Shown here: positions 17,263 through 29,151 of the stretch, piece by piece
How the letters are laid out: each line of letters starts with the position of its first letter
Numbering within the stretch: position 1 is the first letter of the stretch
NCBI RefSeq assembly: GCF_022842145.1
Contig: NZ_JALHQD010000009.1
Coordinates: 1-64,000, forward strand
Reading direction: 5' to 3'
From: Tabrizicola sp.
GTDB taxonomy: Bacteria > Pseudomonadota > Alphaproteobacteria > Rhodobacterales > Rhodobacteraceae
DNA length: 64,000 bases
Notes under the pieces: model-generated
What the model was told of the DNA's origin: nothing
The model's database searches: none
What the model saw: the letters and a program-made list of their open reading frames with translations, nothing else
Made by a program: the position numbers and the translations under genes

Positions 17263-18453
17263 ATGGACATCCACGAATATCAGGCCAAGGAAATCCTTGC
17301 CAAATTCGGCGTCGCCGTGCCCGCGGGCGCGCTGGCCTACAGCCCCGAACAAGCCGCCTACCGGGCGCGGGAACTGGGGGGCGACCGCTGGATCGTCAAG
17401 GCCCAGGTCCATGCCGGGGGCCGCGGCAAGGCGGGTGGCGTCAAGCTCTGCAACTCCGAACACGACATCCACGAAGCGACCGAAGGCATGTTCGGCCGCA
17501 AGATCGTGACGCATCAGACCGGCGCCGAAGGCAAGGGCATCTACCGCGTCTACGTCGAGGCCGCCGTCGCCTTCAACCGCGAGATCTACCTGGGCTTCGT
17601 CCTCGACCGTTCCTCGCAGCGTGTGATGATCGTCGCCTCCTCGGAAGGCGGGATGGAGATCGAGGAAATCTCGGCCTCGCGCCCCGACTCCATCGTCCGC
17701 TCCACGGTAGAACCCGCCGTGGGCCTGCAGGAATTCCAGGCCCGCGAGATCGCCTACAAGCTGGGCATCCCGGCTGCACTGACCCAGCAGATGGTCCGCA
17801 CCCTGCAGGGCTGCTACCGCGCCTTCCGCGACCTTGACGCGACGATGGTGGAAATCAACCCGCTGGTCATCACCGCAGACAATCGCATCCTCGCCTTGGA
17901 CGCGAAGATGACCTTCGACACCAACGCCCTCTTCCGCCACCCGCAGATCGCCGAGCTGCGCGACAAATCCCAGGAAGACCCGCGCGAAAGCCGGGCCGCC
18001 GACCGGGGTTTGGCCTACATCGGCCTGTCGGGCAACATCGGCTGCATCGTGAACGGCGCAGGGTTGGCGATGGCGACGATGGACACGATCAAGCTCGCCG
18101 GTGGTGAGCCCGCCAACTTCCTCGACATCGGCGGCGGCGCGACGCCGGAACGCGTAGCCAAGGCCTTCCGCCTGGTGATGTCGGACAAGAACGTGCAGGC
18201 GGTGTTGGTCAACATCTTCGCCGGCATCAACCGCTGCGACTGGGTGGCCGAAGGCGTCGTCCAGGCCCTGCGCGCCGAACCCGTGGACGTCCCCGTCATC
18301 GTCCGCCTCTCGGGCACCAACGTCGAGGAAGGCCAGAAGATCCTTGCGCAATCCGGCCTGCCGATCATCCGCGCCAACACGCTGATGGAGGCCGCCGAGC
18401 GGGCCGTGATCGCCTGGAAGAACGACCGCAAGCAACTGATGAGGGCCGTCTGA
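17263..18453 (+). CDS. mtkA: Malate-CoA ligase (malate thiokinase) beta subunit
   Basis: 396 residues, homologous to succinyl-CoA synthetase beta. It has an ATP-grasp domain ([16 protein letters not shown] start, [14 protein letters not shown] loop, EINPLVIT) and a C-terminal ligase domain ([31 protein letters not shown]). In serine-cycle islands this paralogue acts with MtkB to make malyl-CoA from malate, CoA and ATP. Position between sga and hprA and the presence of mcl favour MtkA over SucC. Its stop overlaps the mtkB start (TGATG). Confidence 0.92.
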   Translation: MDIHEYQAKEILAKFGVAVPAGALAYSPEQAAYRARELGGDRWIVKAQVHAGGRGKAGGVKLCNSEHDIHEATEGMFGRKIVTHQTGAEGKGIYRVYVEAAVAFNREIYLGFVLDRSSQRVMIVASSEGGMEIEEISASRPDSIVRSTVEPAVGLQEFQAREIAYKLGIPAALTQQMVRTLQGCYRAFRDLDATMVEINPLVITADNRILALDAKMTFDTNALFRHPQIAELRDKSQEDPRESRAADRGLAYIGLSGNIGCIVNGAGLAMATMDTIKLAGGEPANFLDIGGGATPERVAKAFRLVMSDKNVQAVLVNIFAGINRCDWVAEGVVQALRAEPVDVPVIVRLSGTNVEEGQKILAQSGLPIIRANTLMEAAERAVIAWKNDRKQLMRAV

Positions 18454-19346
18454 TGAGCATCTTTCTCGACCGTACCAGCCGCGTTGTCGTCCAAGGCATC
18501 ACCGGCCGCATGGCGCAGTTCCACACCAAGGAAATGCTCGACTACGGCACCCAGGTCGTCGCGGGCGTGGTCCCGGGCAAAGGCGGCGAAACCGTCATGG
18601 GCATCCCGGTCTTCAACACGATGAAAGAAGCGGTGGAGGCGACCAGCTGCGACACCTCCCTCGTCTTCGTGCCGCCGCCCTTCGCTGCCGACAGCATCAT
18701 GGAAGCCGCCGACGGGGGCATCCGCTACTGCGTCTGCATCACCGATGGCATCCCGGCGCAGGACATGATCCGGGTGAAGCGCTACATGATGCGCTACCCC
18801 CGCGAACGCCGCATGGTCCTGACAGGCCCGAACTGCGCGGGCACCATCAGCCCCGGCAAAGCCCTGCTTGGCATCATGCCGGGCCACATCTACCTGCAAG
18901 GCAACGTCGGCATCGTCAGCCGCTCCGGTACCCTCGGCTATGAGGCCGCCCAGCAGCTGAAGGACCGGGGCATCGGCATCTCGACCTCGGTCGGCATCGG
19001 CGGCGACCCGATCAACGGCTCGTCGTTCCGCGACATCCTGGAACGGTTCGAGACCGACCCCGACACCCATATCGTCTGCATGATCGGCGAAATCGGCGGG
19101 CCGCAGGAAGCCGAAGCCGCCGAATACATCCAGAACCACATGTCGAAGCCCGTCATCGCCTATATCGCGGGCCTGACCGCACCCAAGGGCCGCACGATGG
19201 GCCACGCAGGCGCGATCATCTCTGCTTTCGGCGAAAGCGCCTCCGAGAAGGTGGAAATCCTGACCGCCGCCGGAGTGACCGTTGCCGAGAACCCCTCGGT
19301 CATCGGCGAAACGGTCGCCAAGGTCATGGCCAAGCGCGCCGCTTGA
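18453..19346 (+). CDS. mtkB: Malate-CoA ligase alpha subunit
   Basis: 297 residues, succinyl-CoA synthetase alpha-like. It has an N-terminal CoA-binding Rossmann domain ([20 protein letters not shown]), the ligase domain with [13 protein letters not shown] and [14 protein letters not shown], and the phosphohistidine loop GHAGAI near residue 250. Forms a heteromer with MtkA. Translationally coupled to mtkA through TGATG; hprA begins 20 nt after the stop. Confidence 0.92.
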   Translation: MSIFLDRTSRVVVQGITGRMAQFHTKEMLDYGTQVVAGVVPGKGGETVMGIPVFNTMKEAVEATSCDTSLVFVPPPFAADSIMEAADGGIRYCVCITDGIPAQDMIRVKRYMMRYPRERRMVLTGPNCAGTISPGKALLGIMPGHIYLQGNVGIVSRSGTLGYEAAQQLKDRGIGISTSVGIGGDPINGSSFRDILERFETDPDTHIVCMIGEIGGPQEAEAAEYIQNHMSKPVIAYIAGLTAPKGRTMGHAGAIISAFGESASEKVEILTAAGVTVAENPSVIGETVAKVMAKRAA

Positions 19347-19366
19347 AGCAAGGGAAGGGGAGGATG

Positions 19367-20335
19367 ATGTCGAAGCCCAAGGTCCTGGTCACGCGGCGCT
19401 GGCCGCAGGCTGTCGAAGCGCAGATGGCCGCGAACTTCGACGTCGACCTGAACAGCGCGGACAAGCCCATGACCGAGGCTGACTTCCGTCAGGCAATGAC
19501 CCGCTACGACGCCATCCTCCCCACCGTCACCGACAAGCTTCCGGCGGCTGTCTTCGATGCCAGCCCCCGGACCAAGATCCTTGCCAACTACGGCGTCGGC
19601 TTCGCACATATCGACACCCAGGCCGCCAAGGACCGGGGCATTGCCGTGACCAACACGCCCGACGTCCTGTCGGAATGCACCGCCGATATCGCGATGACGC
19701 TTCTCCTCATGGTCGCCCGCAGGGCAGGCGAGGGGGAACGCGAGCTTCGCGAAGGCCGCTGGACCGGCTGGCGTCCGACTCACCTGATCGGCACCAAGGT
19801 CTCTGGCGCCACCCTCGGAATCATCGGCTTCGGCCGCATCGGCCAGGCGATGGCCCAACGTGCGCATTTCGGCTTCGGGATGAAGATCATCGTCCAGAAC
19901 CGCTCACCGGTCCCGACCGACGTCCTCGCCCGCTACAACGCGACCCAGGTCGCCAGTATCGAGGACCTTCTTCCCGACTGCGACTTCGTCTCGCTCCATT
20001 GTCCCGGTGGCACCGCGAACCGTCACTTGATCAACGCCCGCCGTCTTGACCTGATGAAGCCCTCGGCCTTCCTCATCAACACCGCCCGGGGCGAGGTCAT
20101 CGACGAACACGCCCTCGCGCAGTCCCTCTGGTTCGGCACCATCGCTGGCGCCGGTCTCGACGTCTTCGAACGCGAACCCTCCGTCCCCGACGCCCTGCTC
20201 AATGCCGACAACCTTGTCCTCCTGCCGCACCTCGGCTCGGCCACCCGCGAAACGCGTGAGGCGATGGGCTTCCGCGTCCTGGAAAACCTGGCCGCCTTCT
20301 TCGATGGCCGTACCCCTCGCGACCGGGTGGCGTGA
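19367..20335 (+). CDS. hprA: Hydroxypyruvate/glyoxylate reductase
   Basis: 322 residues from the ATG at 19367; an ATG at 19364 is immediately adjacent, with the GGGGAGG site at 19357-19363. D-isomer-specific 2-hydroxyacid dehydrogenase fold. The nucleotide loop is GFGRIGQAMA, followed by QNRS, whose Arg suggests some NADPH acceptance. Catalytic Arg in NTARGEVIDE, Glu in DVFEREP and His in LPHLGSATRE are all visible. It reduces hydroxypyruvate from Sga to D-glycerate. ppc starts one base after its stop, so the two are tightly coupled. Confidence 0.9.
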   Translation: MSKPKVLVTRRWPQAVEAQMAANFDVDLNSADKPMTEADFRQAMTRYDAILPTVTDKLPAAVFDASPRTKILANYGVGFAHIDTQAAKDRGIAVTNTPDVLSECTADIAMTLLLMVARRAGEGERELREGRWTGWRPTHLIGTKVSGATLGIIGFGRIGQAMAQRAHFGFGMKIIVQNRSPVPTDVLARYNATQVASIEDLLPDCDFVSLHCPGGTANRHLINARRLDLMKPSAFLINTARGEVIDEHALAQSLWFGTIAGAGLDVFEREPSVPDALLNADNLVLLPHLGSATRETREAMGFRVLENLAAFFDGRTPRDRVA

Positions 20336-20336
20336 C

Positions 20337-22991
<2,655 letters not shown>

Positions 22992-23009
22992 CCCATAGGA
23001 GTTTCCCCC

Positions 23010-24305
23010 ATGAATGCCCCGCACCGCGACACCGGTTTCTTCACCGAACCCCTGTCCTCGCGCGACCCCGAGCTGTTCGGGGCCGTCACCCAGGAACTGG
23101 GCCGCCAGCGCCACGAGATCGAGCTGATCGCGTCCGAAAACATCGTCTCCCGCGCCGTGATGGAAGCGCAGGGCTCGGTGATGACCAACAAATACGCCGA
23201 GGGCTATCCCGGCAAGCGCTACTACGGCGGCTGCCAATACGTTGATATCGCCGAGAACCTCGCCATCGACCGCGCCTGCCAGCTGTTTGGCTGCAGCTTC
23301 GCCAACGTCCAGCCGAACTCCGGCAGCCAAGCCAACCAGGGCGTGTTCCAGGCGCTTCTGAAGCCCGGCGACACCATCCTCGGCATGTCGCTGGACGCCG
23401 GCGGCCACCTCACCCACGGGGCCGCACCGAACCAGTCGGGCAAGTGGTTCCATGCCGTCCAGTATGGCGTGAGGAAGCAGGACCTGACCCTCGACTACGA
23501 CCAGGTCCAGGCCCTCGCCACCGAACACCAGCCGAAGATGATCATCGCCGGCGGCTCCGCCATCCCCCGCATCATCGACTTCGCGAAAATGCGCGAGATC
23601 GCCGACAGCGTCGGCGCCTACCTCCTCGTCGACATGGCCCACTTCGCGGGCCTCGTCGCCGCGGGCCTCTACCCCAGCCCGTTCCCGCACGCCCATGTCG
23701 CCACCACCACCACCCACAAGACCCTGCGCGGCCCGCGTGGCGGCATGATCCTCACCAACGACGAGGCGCTGGCCAAGAAGTTCAACTCGGCGATCTTCCC
23801 GGGCATCCAGGGTGGCCCCCTGATGCACGTTATCGCCGCGAAAGCCGTCGCCTTCGGCGAGGCCCTGCGCCCCGGCTTCAGGACCTACCAGGCCCAGGTC
23901 ATCAAGAACGCCCAAGCCCTTGCCGACGAGCTGATGAAGGGCGGCCTCGACATCGTCACCGGCGGCACCGACACCCACCTGATGCTGGTTGACCTGCGCC
24001 CCAAGGGCGTGAAGGGCAACGCGACCGAGAAAGCCCTGGGCCGCGCCCACATCACCTGCAACAAGAACGGCATCCCCTTCGACACCGAAAAGCCGACGAT
24101 CACCTCCGGCGTCCGCCTCGGCACCCCCGCGGGCACCACGCGTGGCTTCGGTGAGCCCGAGTTCCGCCAGATCGGCCGCTGGATCATCGAAGTGACCGAG
24201 GGCCTCGCAGCCAATGGCGAAGACGGCAACGGTGCAGTGGAAGCCAAAATCAAGGCCGAGGTCGAAGCACTGTGCCAGACCTTCCCGATCTATCCGGGGC
24301 TTTGA
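23010..24305 (+). CDS. glyA: Serine hydroxymethyltransferase
   Basis: 431 residues, fold-type I PLP enzyme. The PLP lysine lies in [15 protein letters not shown] near residue 240. [33 protein letters not shown] and the C-terminal [15 protein letters not shown] region are typical. It makes serine from glycine and methylene-tetrahydrofolate, the entry of C1 carbon into the serine cycle. An AGGAG site lies upstream of the ATG. Last gene of the island operon; a tRNA gene on the other strand follows 4 nt after its stop. Confidence 0.95.
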   Translation: MNAPHRDTGFFTEPLSSRDPELFGAVTQELGRQRHEIELIASENIVSRAVMEAQGSVMTNKYAEGYPGKRYYGGCQYVDIAENLAIDRACQLFGCSFANVQPNSGSQANQGVFQALLKPGDTILGMSLDAGGHLTHGAAPNQSGKWFHAVQYGVRKQDLTLDYDQVQALATEHQPKMIIAGGSAIPRIIDFAKMREIADSVGAYLLVDMAHFAGLVAAGLYPSPFPHAHVATTTTHKTLRGPRGGMILTNDEALAKKFNSAIFPGIQGGPLMHVIAAKAVAFGEALRPGFRTYQAQVIKNAQALADELMKGGLDIVTGGTDTHLMLVDLRPKGVKGNATEKALGRAHITCNKNGIPFDTEKPTITSGVRLGTPAGTTRGFGEPEFRQIGRWIIEVTEGLAANGEDGNGAVEAKIKAEVEALCQTFPIYPGL

Positions 24306-24309
24306 AAGC

Positions 24310-24386
24310 TGGTAGGCCCGGAGGGACTCGAACCCCCAACCAAGGCGTTATGAGCGCCCTGCTCTAACCAATTGAGCTACAGGCCC
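24310..24386 (-). tRNA. tRNA-Ile2 (CAU anticodon)
   Basis: 77-nt cloverleaf on the minus strand with encoded CCA. The acceptor is GGGCCTG / CGGGCCT with G-U pairs at the first and sixth positions. The anticodon loop CTCATAA gives CAU, and the T loop is GGTTCGAGTCC. The stem GGGCG/CGCCT and the CTTGGT variable region resemble E. coli ileX rather than elongator or initiator tRNA-Met. Its C34 would be modified to lysidine by TilS to read AUA. Confidence 0.85.
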
Positions 24387-24501
24387 GTAGCGGCTCCTTG
24401 CCTACCAGAACCGGGCGAGGGGTCAAGCGGGCCTCGTTGCACCCTTGCGGGCAATCGTCTATGCGGGCCGCAAGATCGATTCCGCGCGAAAGGGCAGTCA
24501 G

Positions 24502-25548
24502 ATGACCAAGGGCCACAACGGGCTGACCTATGCCGATGCGGGCGTGGATATCGACGCCGGGAATGCCCTCGTCGACCGGATCAAGCCCGCCGCCAAGTCG
24601 ACCACCCGCTCCGGCGTGATGGGCGGCCTTGGCGGGTTTGGTGCGCTTTTCGACCTCAAGGCCGCAGGCTATCAGGACCCGATCCTCGTCGCGGCAACCG
24701 ACGGGGTTGGCACCAAGCTCCGGATCGCCATCGACACCGGCCACGTCGACACCATCGGCATCGACCTTGTCGCCATGTGCGTCAACGACCTTGTGTGCCA
24801 AGGGGCTGAACCTCTGTTCTTCCTCGACTACTTCGCCACCGGCAAGCTGGAGGTTGAAGAGGCCACCCGCATCATCACCGGCATCGCCAAGGGCTGCGCC
24901 GACAGTGGTTGCGCGCTGATCGGCGGCGAGACGGCCGAGATGCCGGGCATGTACCACAAGGGCGACTTCGACCTTGCCGGTTTCGCCGTCGGCGCGATGG
25001 AACGTGGTCAGGACCTGCCGCGCGATGTCCAGCAGGGCGACGTGCTTCTGGGCCTCGCCTCCAGCGGCGTTCATTCCAACGGCTACAGCTTCGTCCGCAA
25101 GGTGGTGGAGCTATCCGGCCTTGGCTGGGACGCGCCCTCGCCGTTCAGCGCGGGATCACTGGGCGAGGCGCTTCTGACCCCGACCCGCCTTTACGTCAAA
25201 CAAGCCCTCGCCGCCGTCCGCGCGGGGGGCGTGCACGGCCTGGCCCACATCACCGGCGGCGGACTGACAGAGAACCCGCCACGCGTGTTGCCTGAAGGGC
25301 TGGCCTGCGAGATCGATCTTGGCGCATGGCAACTGCCGCCCGTTTTCCGCTGGCTGGCCCAGACCGCCAACATGTCGGAGCCCGAGCTTCTCAAGACCTT
25401 CAACTGTGGCATCGGCATGATCCTTGTCGTCGCCGATGACCGCGCCGAGGCGCTGACCGAGCTTCTGCAAGCCGAGGGCGAGACCGTCGTCCAACTGGGC
25501 CGGATCGTTGAAGGGCAGGGGGTCGTCTACCAGGGCCGCCTGCTGTGA
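24502..25548 (+). CDS. purM: Phosphoribosylformylglycinamidine cyclo-ligase
   Basis: 348 residues from [19 protein letters not shown] synthetase fold: [24 protein letters not shown] and [14 protein letters not shown] are conserved. It catalyses ATP-dependent ring closure of FGAM to AIR in purine synthesis. The upstream extension to 24445 overlaps the tRNA flank and is not family-like. Its stop overlaps the GTG start of purN by 4 bases. Confidence 0.95.
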   Translation: MTKGHNGLTYADAGVDIDAGNALVDRIKPAAKSTTRSGVMGGLGGFGALFDLKAAGYQDPILVAATDGVGTKLRIAIDTGHVDTIGIDLVAMCVNDLVCQGAEPLFFLDYFATGKLEVEEATRIITGIAKGCADSGCALIGGETAEMPGMYHKGDFDLAGFAVGAMERGQDLPRDVQQGDVLLGLASSGVHSNGYSFVRKVVELSGLGWDAPSPFSAGSLGEALLTPTRLYVKQALAAVRAGGVHGLAHITGGGLTENPPRVLPEGLACEIDLGAWQLPPVFRWLAQTANMSEPELLKTFNCGIGMILVVADDRAEALTELLQAEGETVVQLGRIVEGQGVVYQGRLL

Positions 25549-26135
25549 AACGCGTCGCCATCCTGATTTCCGGGGGTGGCTCGAACATGCTGGCATTGGT
25601 GCGCGACATGGCGGGCGACCATCCCGCGCGTCCCGTGCTTGTCGCCTCGAACGACCCCGCCGCGACGGGATTGGAGAAGGCCGCGGCCCTTGGCATCCCG
25701 GTTGCCGCCATCGATCACCGCGCCTTTGGCCGCGACCGCGAGGCTTTCGAAGCCGCGCTCGCCGAAAAGATCGATGCCGCCAGCCCCGACATCCTTTGCC
25801 TTGCCGGTTTCATGCGCATCCTGACCCCCGGCTTCATCCGCCGCTACGAGGGGAGGATGCTGAACATCCACCCCTCCCTCCTCCCGAAATACCCCGGCCT
25901 GCACACCCACGCCCGTGCCCTTGCCGCGGGGGACACCGAGGCGGGCTGCGCCGTCCACGAAGTCACTGCCGAACTGGACGCCGGCCCCATCCTTGGCCAG
26001 GCGCGCCTCCCCGTCCTGCCGGGGGATACCGAGGCTGCGCTGGCGGCCCGCGTCCTCACTCTCGAGCACCGGCTTTATCCAAAGGTCCTGCGCCGCTTTG
26101 CGACCGGCGACCGCACCCCGGTCCTCTTAGACTGA
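25545..26135 (+). CDS. purN: Phosphoribosylglycinamide formyltransferase
   Basis: 196 residues with a GTG start inside the purM stop (GTGA). GAR transformylase motifs: [32 protein letters not shown] with catalytic Asn/His, and the Asp in [10 protein letters not shown]. Uses 10-formyl-tetrahydrofolate, so it draws on the same C1 pool as the nearby glyA. It overlaps the convergent DUF454 gene by 9 bases. Confidence 0.95.
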   Translation: MKRVAILISGGGSNMLALVRDMAGDHPARPVLVASNDPAATGLEKAAALGIPVAAIDHRAFGRDREAFEAALAEKIDAASPDILCLAGFMRILTPGFIRRYEGRMLNIHPSLLPKYPGLHTHARALAAGDTEAGCAVHEVTAELDAGPILGQARLPVLPGDTEAALAARVLTLEHRLYPKVLRRFATGDRTPVLLD

Positions 26136-26489
26136 CGGGCCGTCCGGCCGCGACAGGACGAACCAGCAACCCACCGCGATCAGCAGCGACTGCGCCAGCA
26201 GCACCTTCCAGCCCAGACCCAGCACCAGCGACACCAGCAGCACCGCCGCCATGCTTCCCACGGCCAACCGCTTGGCCCGACGCGAAATCGCCCCGTTCTC
26301 CTCCCAGTTCCGGATCGGCGGCCCGAAGACGGGATGGCCCAGCAGCCAGCGGTGCAGCCGGGGCGAGGACCGGGCAAAGCATGCCGCCGCCAACAGCAGG
26401 AACGGCGTCGTCGGCAGGACCGGCAACACCACGCCCAGAAGCCCCAGCCCCAGGAAAAGCCCGCCGCCCGCCAGCCACAGCCCCCGCAT
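26127..26489 (-). CDS. DUF454 (YbaN-like) inner-membrane protein
   Basis: 120 residues from MRGLWLAGGG, supported by GGAGG 5 nt upstream of the ATG at 26489. The N-terminal helix contains GLLGVVLPVLPTTPFLLLAAACFARSS, the DUF454 signature. Two further helices near residues 76-110 are followed by a short polar tail. YbaN-family proteins are small inner-membrane proteins of uncertain function. Convergent with purN, overlapping it by 9 bases. Confidence 0.85.
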   Translation of the reverse strand: MRGLWLAGGGLFLGLGLLGVVLPVLPTTPFLLLAAACFARSSPRLHRWLLGHPVFGPPIRNWEENGAISRRAKRLAVGSMAAVLLVSLVLGLGWKVLLAQSLLIAVGCWFVLSRPDGPSV

Positions 26490-26621
26490 CGCGCGCCCTC
26501 CGCAAAACGCCACCAAAGGCATGCCCGCCCGACCGCCACAAGGCCGCTCTTCCCTTTTCCCCCGGTTCCGCCTATGACCACCTGAATAATGGGCGGGATG
26601 ACCCCGCGGGCGAGAGGCAAC

Positions 26622-27776
26622 ATGCGCACGATCACGACGACCGAAGACCTCGCCGACTACTGCGCCCTCGCCAAATCCCAGCCGTTCGTCACCATCGACA
26701 CCGAATTCCTGCGTGAACGCACCTACTGGTCCAAGCTTTGCCTGATCCAGATGGCACTGCCCGGCGCCGGTGAGGCCGTCCTGATCGACCCGATCGCGGG
26801 CGACAAGATGTCGATGGAGCCGCTCTACGACCTCTTCCGGCATGAGGCGACCGTCAAGGTCTTCCACGCCGCCCGGCAGGATCTGGAAATCTTTTTCGTC
26901 GAAGGCGGCGTCTTCCCGAACCCTCTTTTCGACACCCAGGTCGCCGCGATGGTCTGCGGCTTCGGCGAACAGGTGGGCTATGAGACGCTGGTCAAGCGCA
27001 TCGCCAAGGCGAACCTCGACAAGACCTCGCGCTTCACCGACTGGTCGCGCCGGCCCCTCTCGGACGCCCAAAAGGACTATGCCATTGCCGACGTCACCCA
27101 TCTGCGGGTGATCTACGAATTCCTGGCGGCTCAGTTGAAGAAGAACGGTCGCGCCGACTGGGTGGCCGAGGAACTGTCGCTGCTCACCGATCCCGCCACC
27201 TATACCGTCAACCCTGACGAGGCGTGGCAGCGCATCAAGACCCGCACCACCTCTGGCCGCTTCCTGGCCGTGGTGAAGGCGCTGGCCAAGTTCCGCGAAT
27301 CCTATGCGCAGGGACAGAACGTGCCCCGCAGCCGGGTGATGAAGGACGACGCGCTTCTGGAACTTGCCTCGACCCGGCCCACCTCGGTCGAGGAACTGGG
27401 CCGCTCGCGCCTCCTTCTGCGCGAAGGGCGCAAGCCCGAGATCGCCGACGGCATCCTCGCCGCGGTGAAGGAGGGCCAGGAGATGAAGCCCGAGGACATG
27501 CCGAAGATCGACGCCTCGCGCGAACAGATGCAGGTCAACCCGGCCCTGGCCGATCTTCTCCGCGTGCTGCTGAAGGCCAAGTCCGAATCCCTTGGCGTCG
27601 CCCCCCGCCTGATCGCCTCATCGGCCGAGCTTGACCAGATCGCCGCCGGCGACCGCGAGGTTCCGGCCCTGGCCGGTTGGCGGCGCGAAGCGTTCGGCGA
27701 CGACGCGATCCGGCTCTGCAAGGGCGAGATTGCGCTTTCGGCCAAGGGCAACGAGGTCCGCGTCGTCCACCTCTGA
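26622..27776 (+). CDS. rnd: Ribonuclease D
   Basis: 384 residues from MRTITTTEDLADYC; the open frame starts at 26589 but lacks family homology there. DEDDy 3'-5' exonuclease motifs: FVTIDTEFLRE (D, E), VFHAARQDLEIFF (D) and a Y-x3-D in KDYAIADVTHL. HRDC-type helical domains occupy the C-terminal half. It trims 3' ends of tRNA and other stable RNAs. Confidence 0.92.
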   Translation: MRTITTTEDLADYCALAKSQPFVTIDTEFLRERTYWSKLCLIQMALPGAGEAVLIDPIAGDKMSMEPLYDLFRHEATVKVFHAARQDLEIFFVEGGVFPNPLFDTQVAAMVCGFGEQVGYETLVKRIAKANLDKTSRFTDWSRRPLSDAQKDYAIADVTHLRVIYEFLAAQLKKNGRADWVAEELSLLTDPATYTVNPDEAWQRIKTRTTSGRFLAVVKALAKFRESYAQGQNVPRSRVMKDDALLELASTRPTSVEELGRSRLLLREGRKPEIADGILAAVKEGQEMKPEDMPKIDASREQMQVNPALADLLRVLLKAKSESLGVAPRLIASSAELDQIAAGDREVPALAGWRREAFGDDAIRLCKGEIALSAKGNEVRVVHL

Positions 27777-27825
27777 TCGCGCGTCGTGAACCTCTTCACT
27801 CCGCGTCGTGACGAGAAGCCTTCCG

Positions 27826-28284
27826 CTAGCGCTGTGCCGAACGGGCGTTGCTGGCACCCTGCACGACAATCTCGCGCACGCTTTGCAGCTTGATGTCCGA
27901 AATGTAGATCGCCACGTCGATCTCGCGCGATCTTTGGGTATTCACGTCGGTCCGGCCCTTGGGCGGCAACAGGCGGAACTCGTAGACCAGAACCCCGTCA
28001 TCCCCGACGTCACGGGCCACAAGTTCAGCCTCCCACCAGCCCTGGGTCGGCGTCACGCCGCGCGCCCGCACCACGGCCCCGCCGGGGATCGGCTCGACCG
28101 CCATCGACAGCACCGTATCCACCAAGGGCCGGGTATCGGCCTCCTCCCCCGGCAACACGATCGTCTCGCGCGGCTCGGAGCGGCGGAACCAGTTGAACGG
28201 GTTCAACCGGCTGTCCCTCAGACCCCCGCACCCCGCTAGGGCAAGGCCAAGGCCAAGAACGACAAGACGGCGGGAAACGGGCAT
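27826..28284 (-). CDS. Small lipoprotein of unknown function
   Basis: 152 residues from MPVSRRLVVLGLG. A short signal peptide ends in a lipobox (LALAGCG). The mature part has RLNPFNWFRRSEP, then a mixed alpha/beta region with WWEAELVARDVG and DVAIYISDIKL. I do not assign a named family; similar short lipoproteins are common in Rhodobacteraceae. Divergent from sufE, convergent with rnd. Confidence 0.75.
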   Translation of the reverse strand: MPVSRRLVVLGLGLALAGCGGLRDSRLNPFNWFRRSEPRETIVLPGEEADTRPLVDTVLSMAVEPIPGGAVVRARGVTPTQGWWEAELVARDVGDDGVLVYEFRLLPPKGRTDVNTQRSREIDVAIYISDIKLQSVREIVVQGASNARSAQR

Positions 28285-28402
28285 GGCATCTTCCTGAACG
28301 ATTGCCTCTTGGGTAGCCGATGGCACCGCGTTTGAAAAGCGGTTCTCTGGTCTGGACCTTTGCGCTCGGCGGGCTTACCTCATCCCCATCAAGGAGCTGC
28401 GC

Positions 28403-28813
28403 ATGGCCACCGAAGCCTTCGAAGAGATCGCTGAAACCTTTGACTTCCTGGACGACTGGGAAGACCGCTACCGCCATGTCATCGAACTGGGCAAAGCGAT
28501 GCCGCCGCTCGATGACAGCTTCAAGGTCCCGGCGCTGAAGGTTCAGGGCTGTGCCAGCCAGGTCTGGCTGCGACCGCTCACCGACGGCGGCACCTTCGAC
28601 TTCCAGGGCGACAGCGATGCGATGATCGTCCGCGGCCTGATCGCCGTCCTGCATGCGCTTTATTCCGGCGTCCCCCTGGCCGAGGTCGGCAAGATCGACG
28701 CCTCTGCCGAACTTGGGCGGCTTGGGTTGAACGAACATCTTTCCAGCCAGCGATCCAACGGCGTCCGCGCGATGGTCCAGCGCATCCGCGAGGAAGCCGC
28801 TAGCCGCGCGTGA
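28403..28813 (+). CDS. sufE: SufE family Fe-S cluster assembly sulfur acceptor
   Basis: 136 residues filling a SufE/CsdE domain. The persulfide-accepting Cys is in VQGCASQVWL near residue 49. SufE takes sulfur from the desulfurase SufS and passes it to the scaffold complex. No other suf gene is in the window. Its 3' end overlaps the convergent DUF427 gene by 14 bases. Confidence 0.92.
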   Translation: MATEAFEEIAETFDFLDDWEDRYRHVIELGKAMPPLDDSFKVPALKVQGCASQVWLRPLTDGGTFDFQGDSDAMIVRGLIAVLHALYSGVPLAEVGKIDASAELGRLGLNEHLSSQRSNGVRAMVQRIREEAASRA

Positions 28814-29147
28814 CTTTCACGCGGTCGGGATAGAAGGCCAGGTGCCCGGCAATCGCGGCCACGTCGTCCTTCGGTGTCTCATAGGACCAGACCGCGTTGG
28901 CCAGCACACCGAAATCTCCCTTGACCGAAAAGTAGCTGGCCTTGCCCTTCCAGGGGCAGGAGGTCGCGTGACTGGTCGGGACCAGACGGTCCATGTCGAT
29001 GTCCTCACGCGGGACATAGGTGACAGCGGGATAACTGCCCTCCTTCAGCTCCAGCGCCCGGCTGCTGCGGCCGATCACCGTGGACCCCGCCGTTACCGTG
29101 ACGGGCCCATCGATGGGACTGATCGTGATGTCGTTGGCCAAGGGCAC
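28800..29147 (-). CDS. DUF427 domain protein
   Basis: 115 residues. The conserved DUF427 core is visible: YVPREDIDMDRLVPTSHATSCPWKGKASYFSV, then NAVWSYETP and the C-terminal HLAFYPDRVKV. Function is not established; the Cys-Pro-Trp-Lys-Gly motif suggests a small-molecule or redox site. It starts 4 nt after the pepP stop and so is probably co-transcribed with it. Confidence 0.88.
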   Translation of the reverse strand: MPLANDITISPIDGPVTVTAGSTVIGRSSRALELKEGSYPAVTYVPREDIDMDRLVPTSHATSCPWKGKASYFSVKGDFGVLANAVWSYETPKDDVAAIAGHLAFYPDRVKVTRG

Positions 29148-29151
29148 CCTC

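Noticed and set aside
15751-18435. 894-codon minus-strand frame opposite sga and mtkA, crossing the control region
   Set aside because: Antisense to clear enzymes with all motifs; no homology or ribosome site.
17263-19346. sucCD (succinyl-CoA synthetase) annotation for the two ligase genes
   Set aside because: Position inside the serine-cycle operon with sga, hprA, ppc and mcl favours malate-CoA ligase.
24310-24386. tRNA-Met reading of the CAU anticodon
   Set aside because: The anticodon stem and variable region match the tRNA-Ile2 pattern rather than elongator or initiator Met; kept as Ile2 with some uncertainty.
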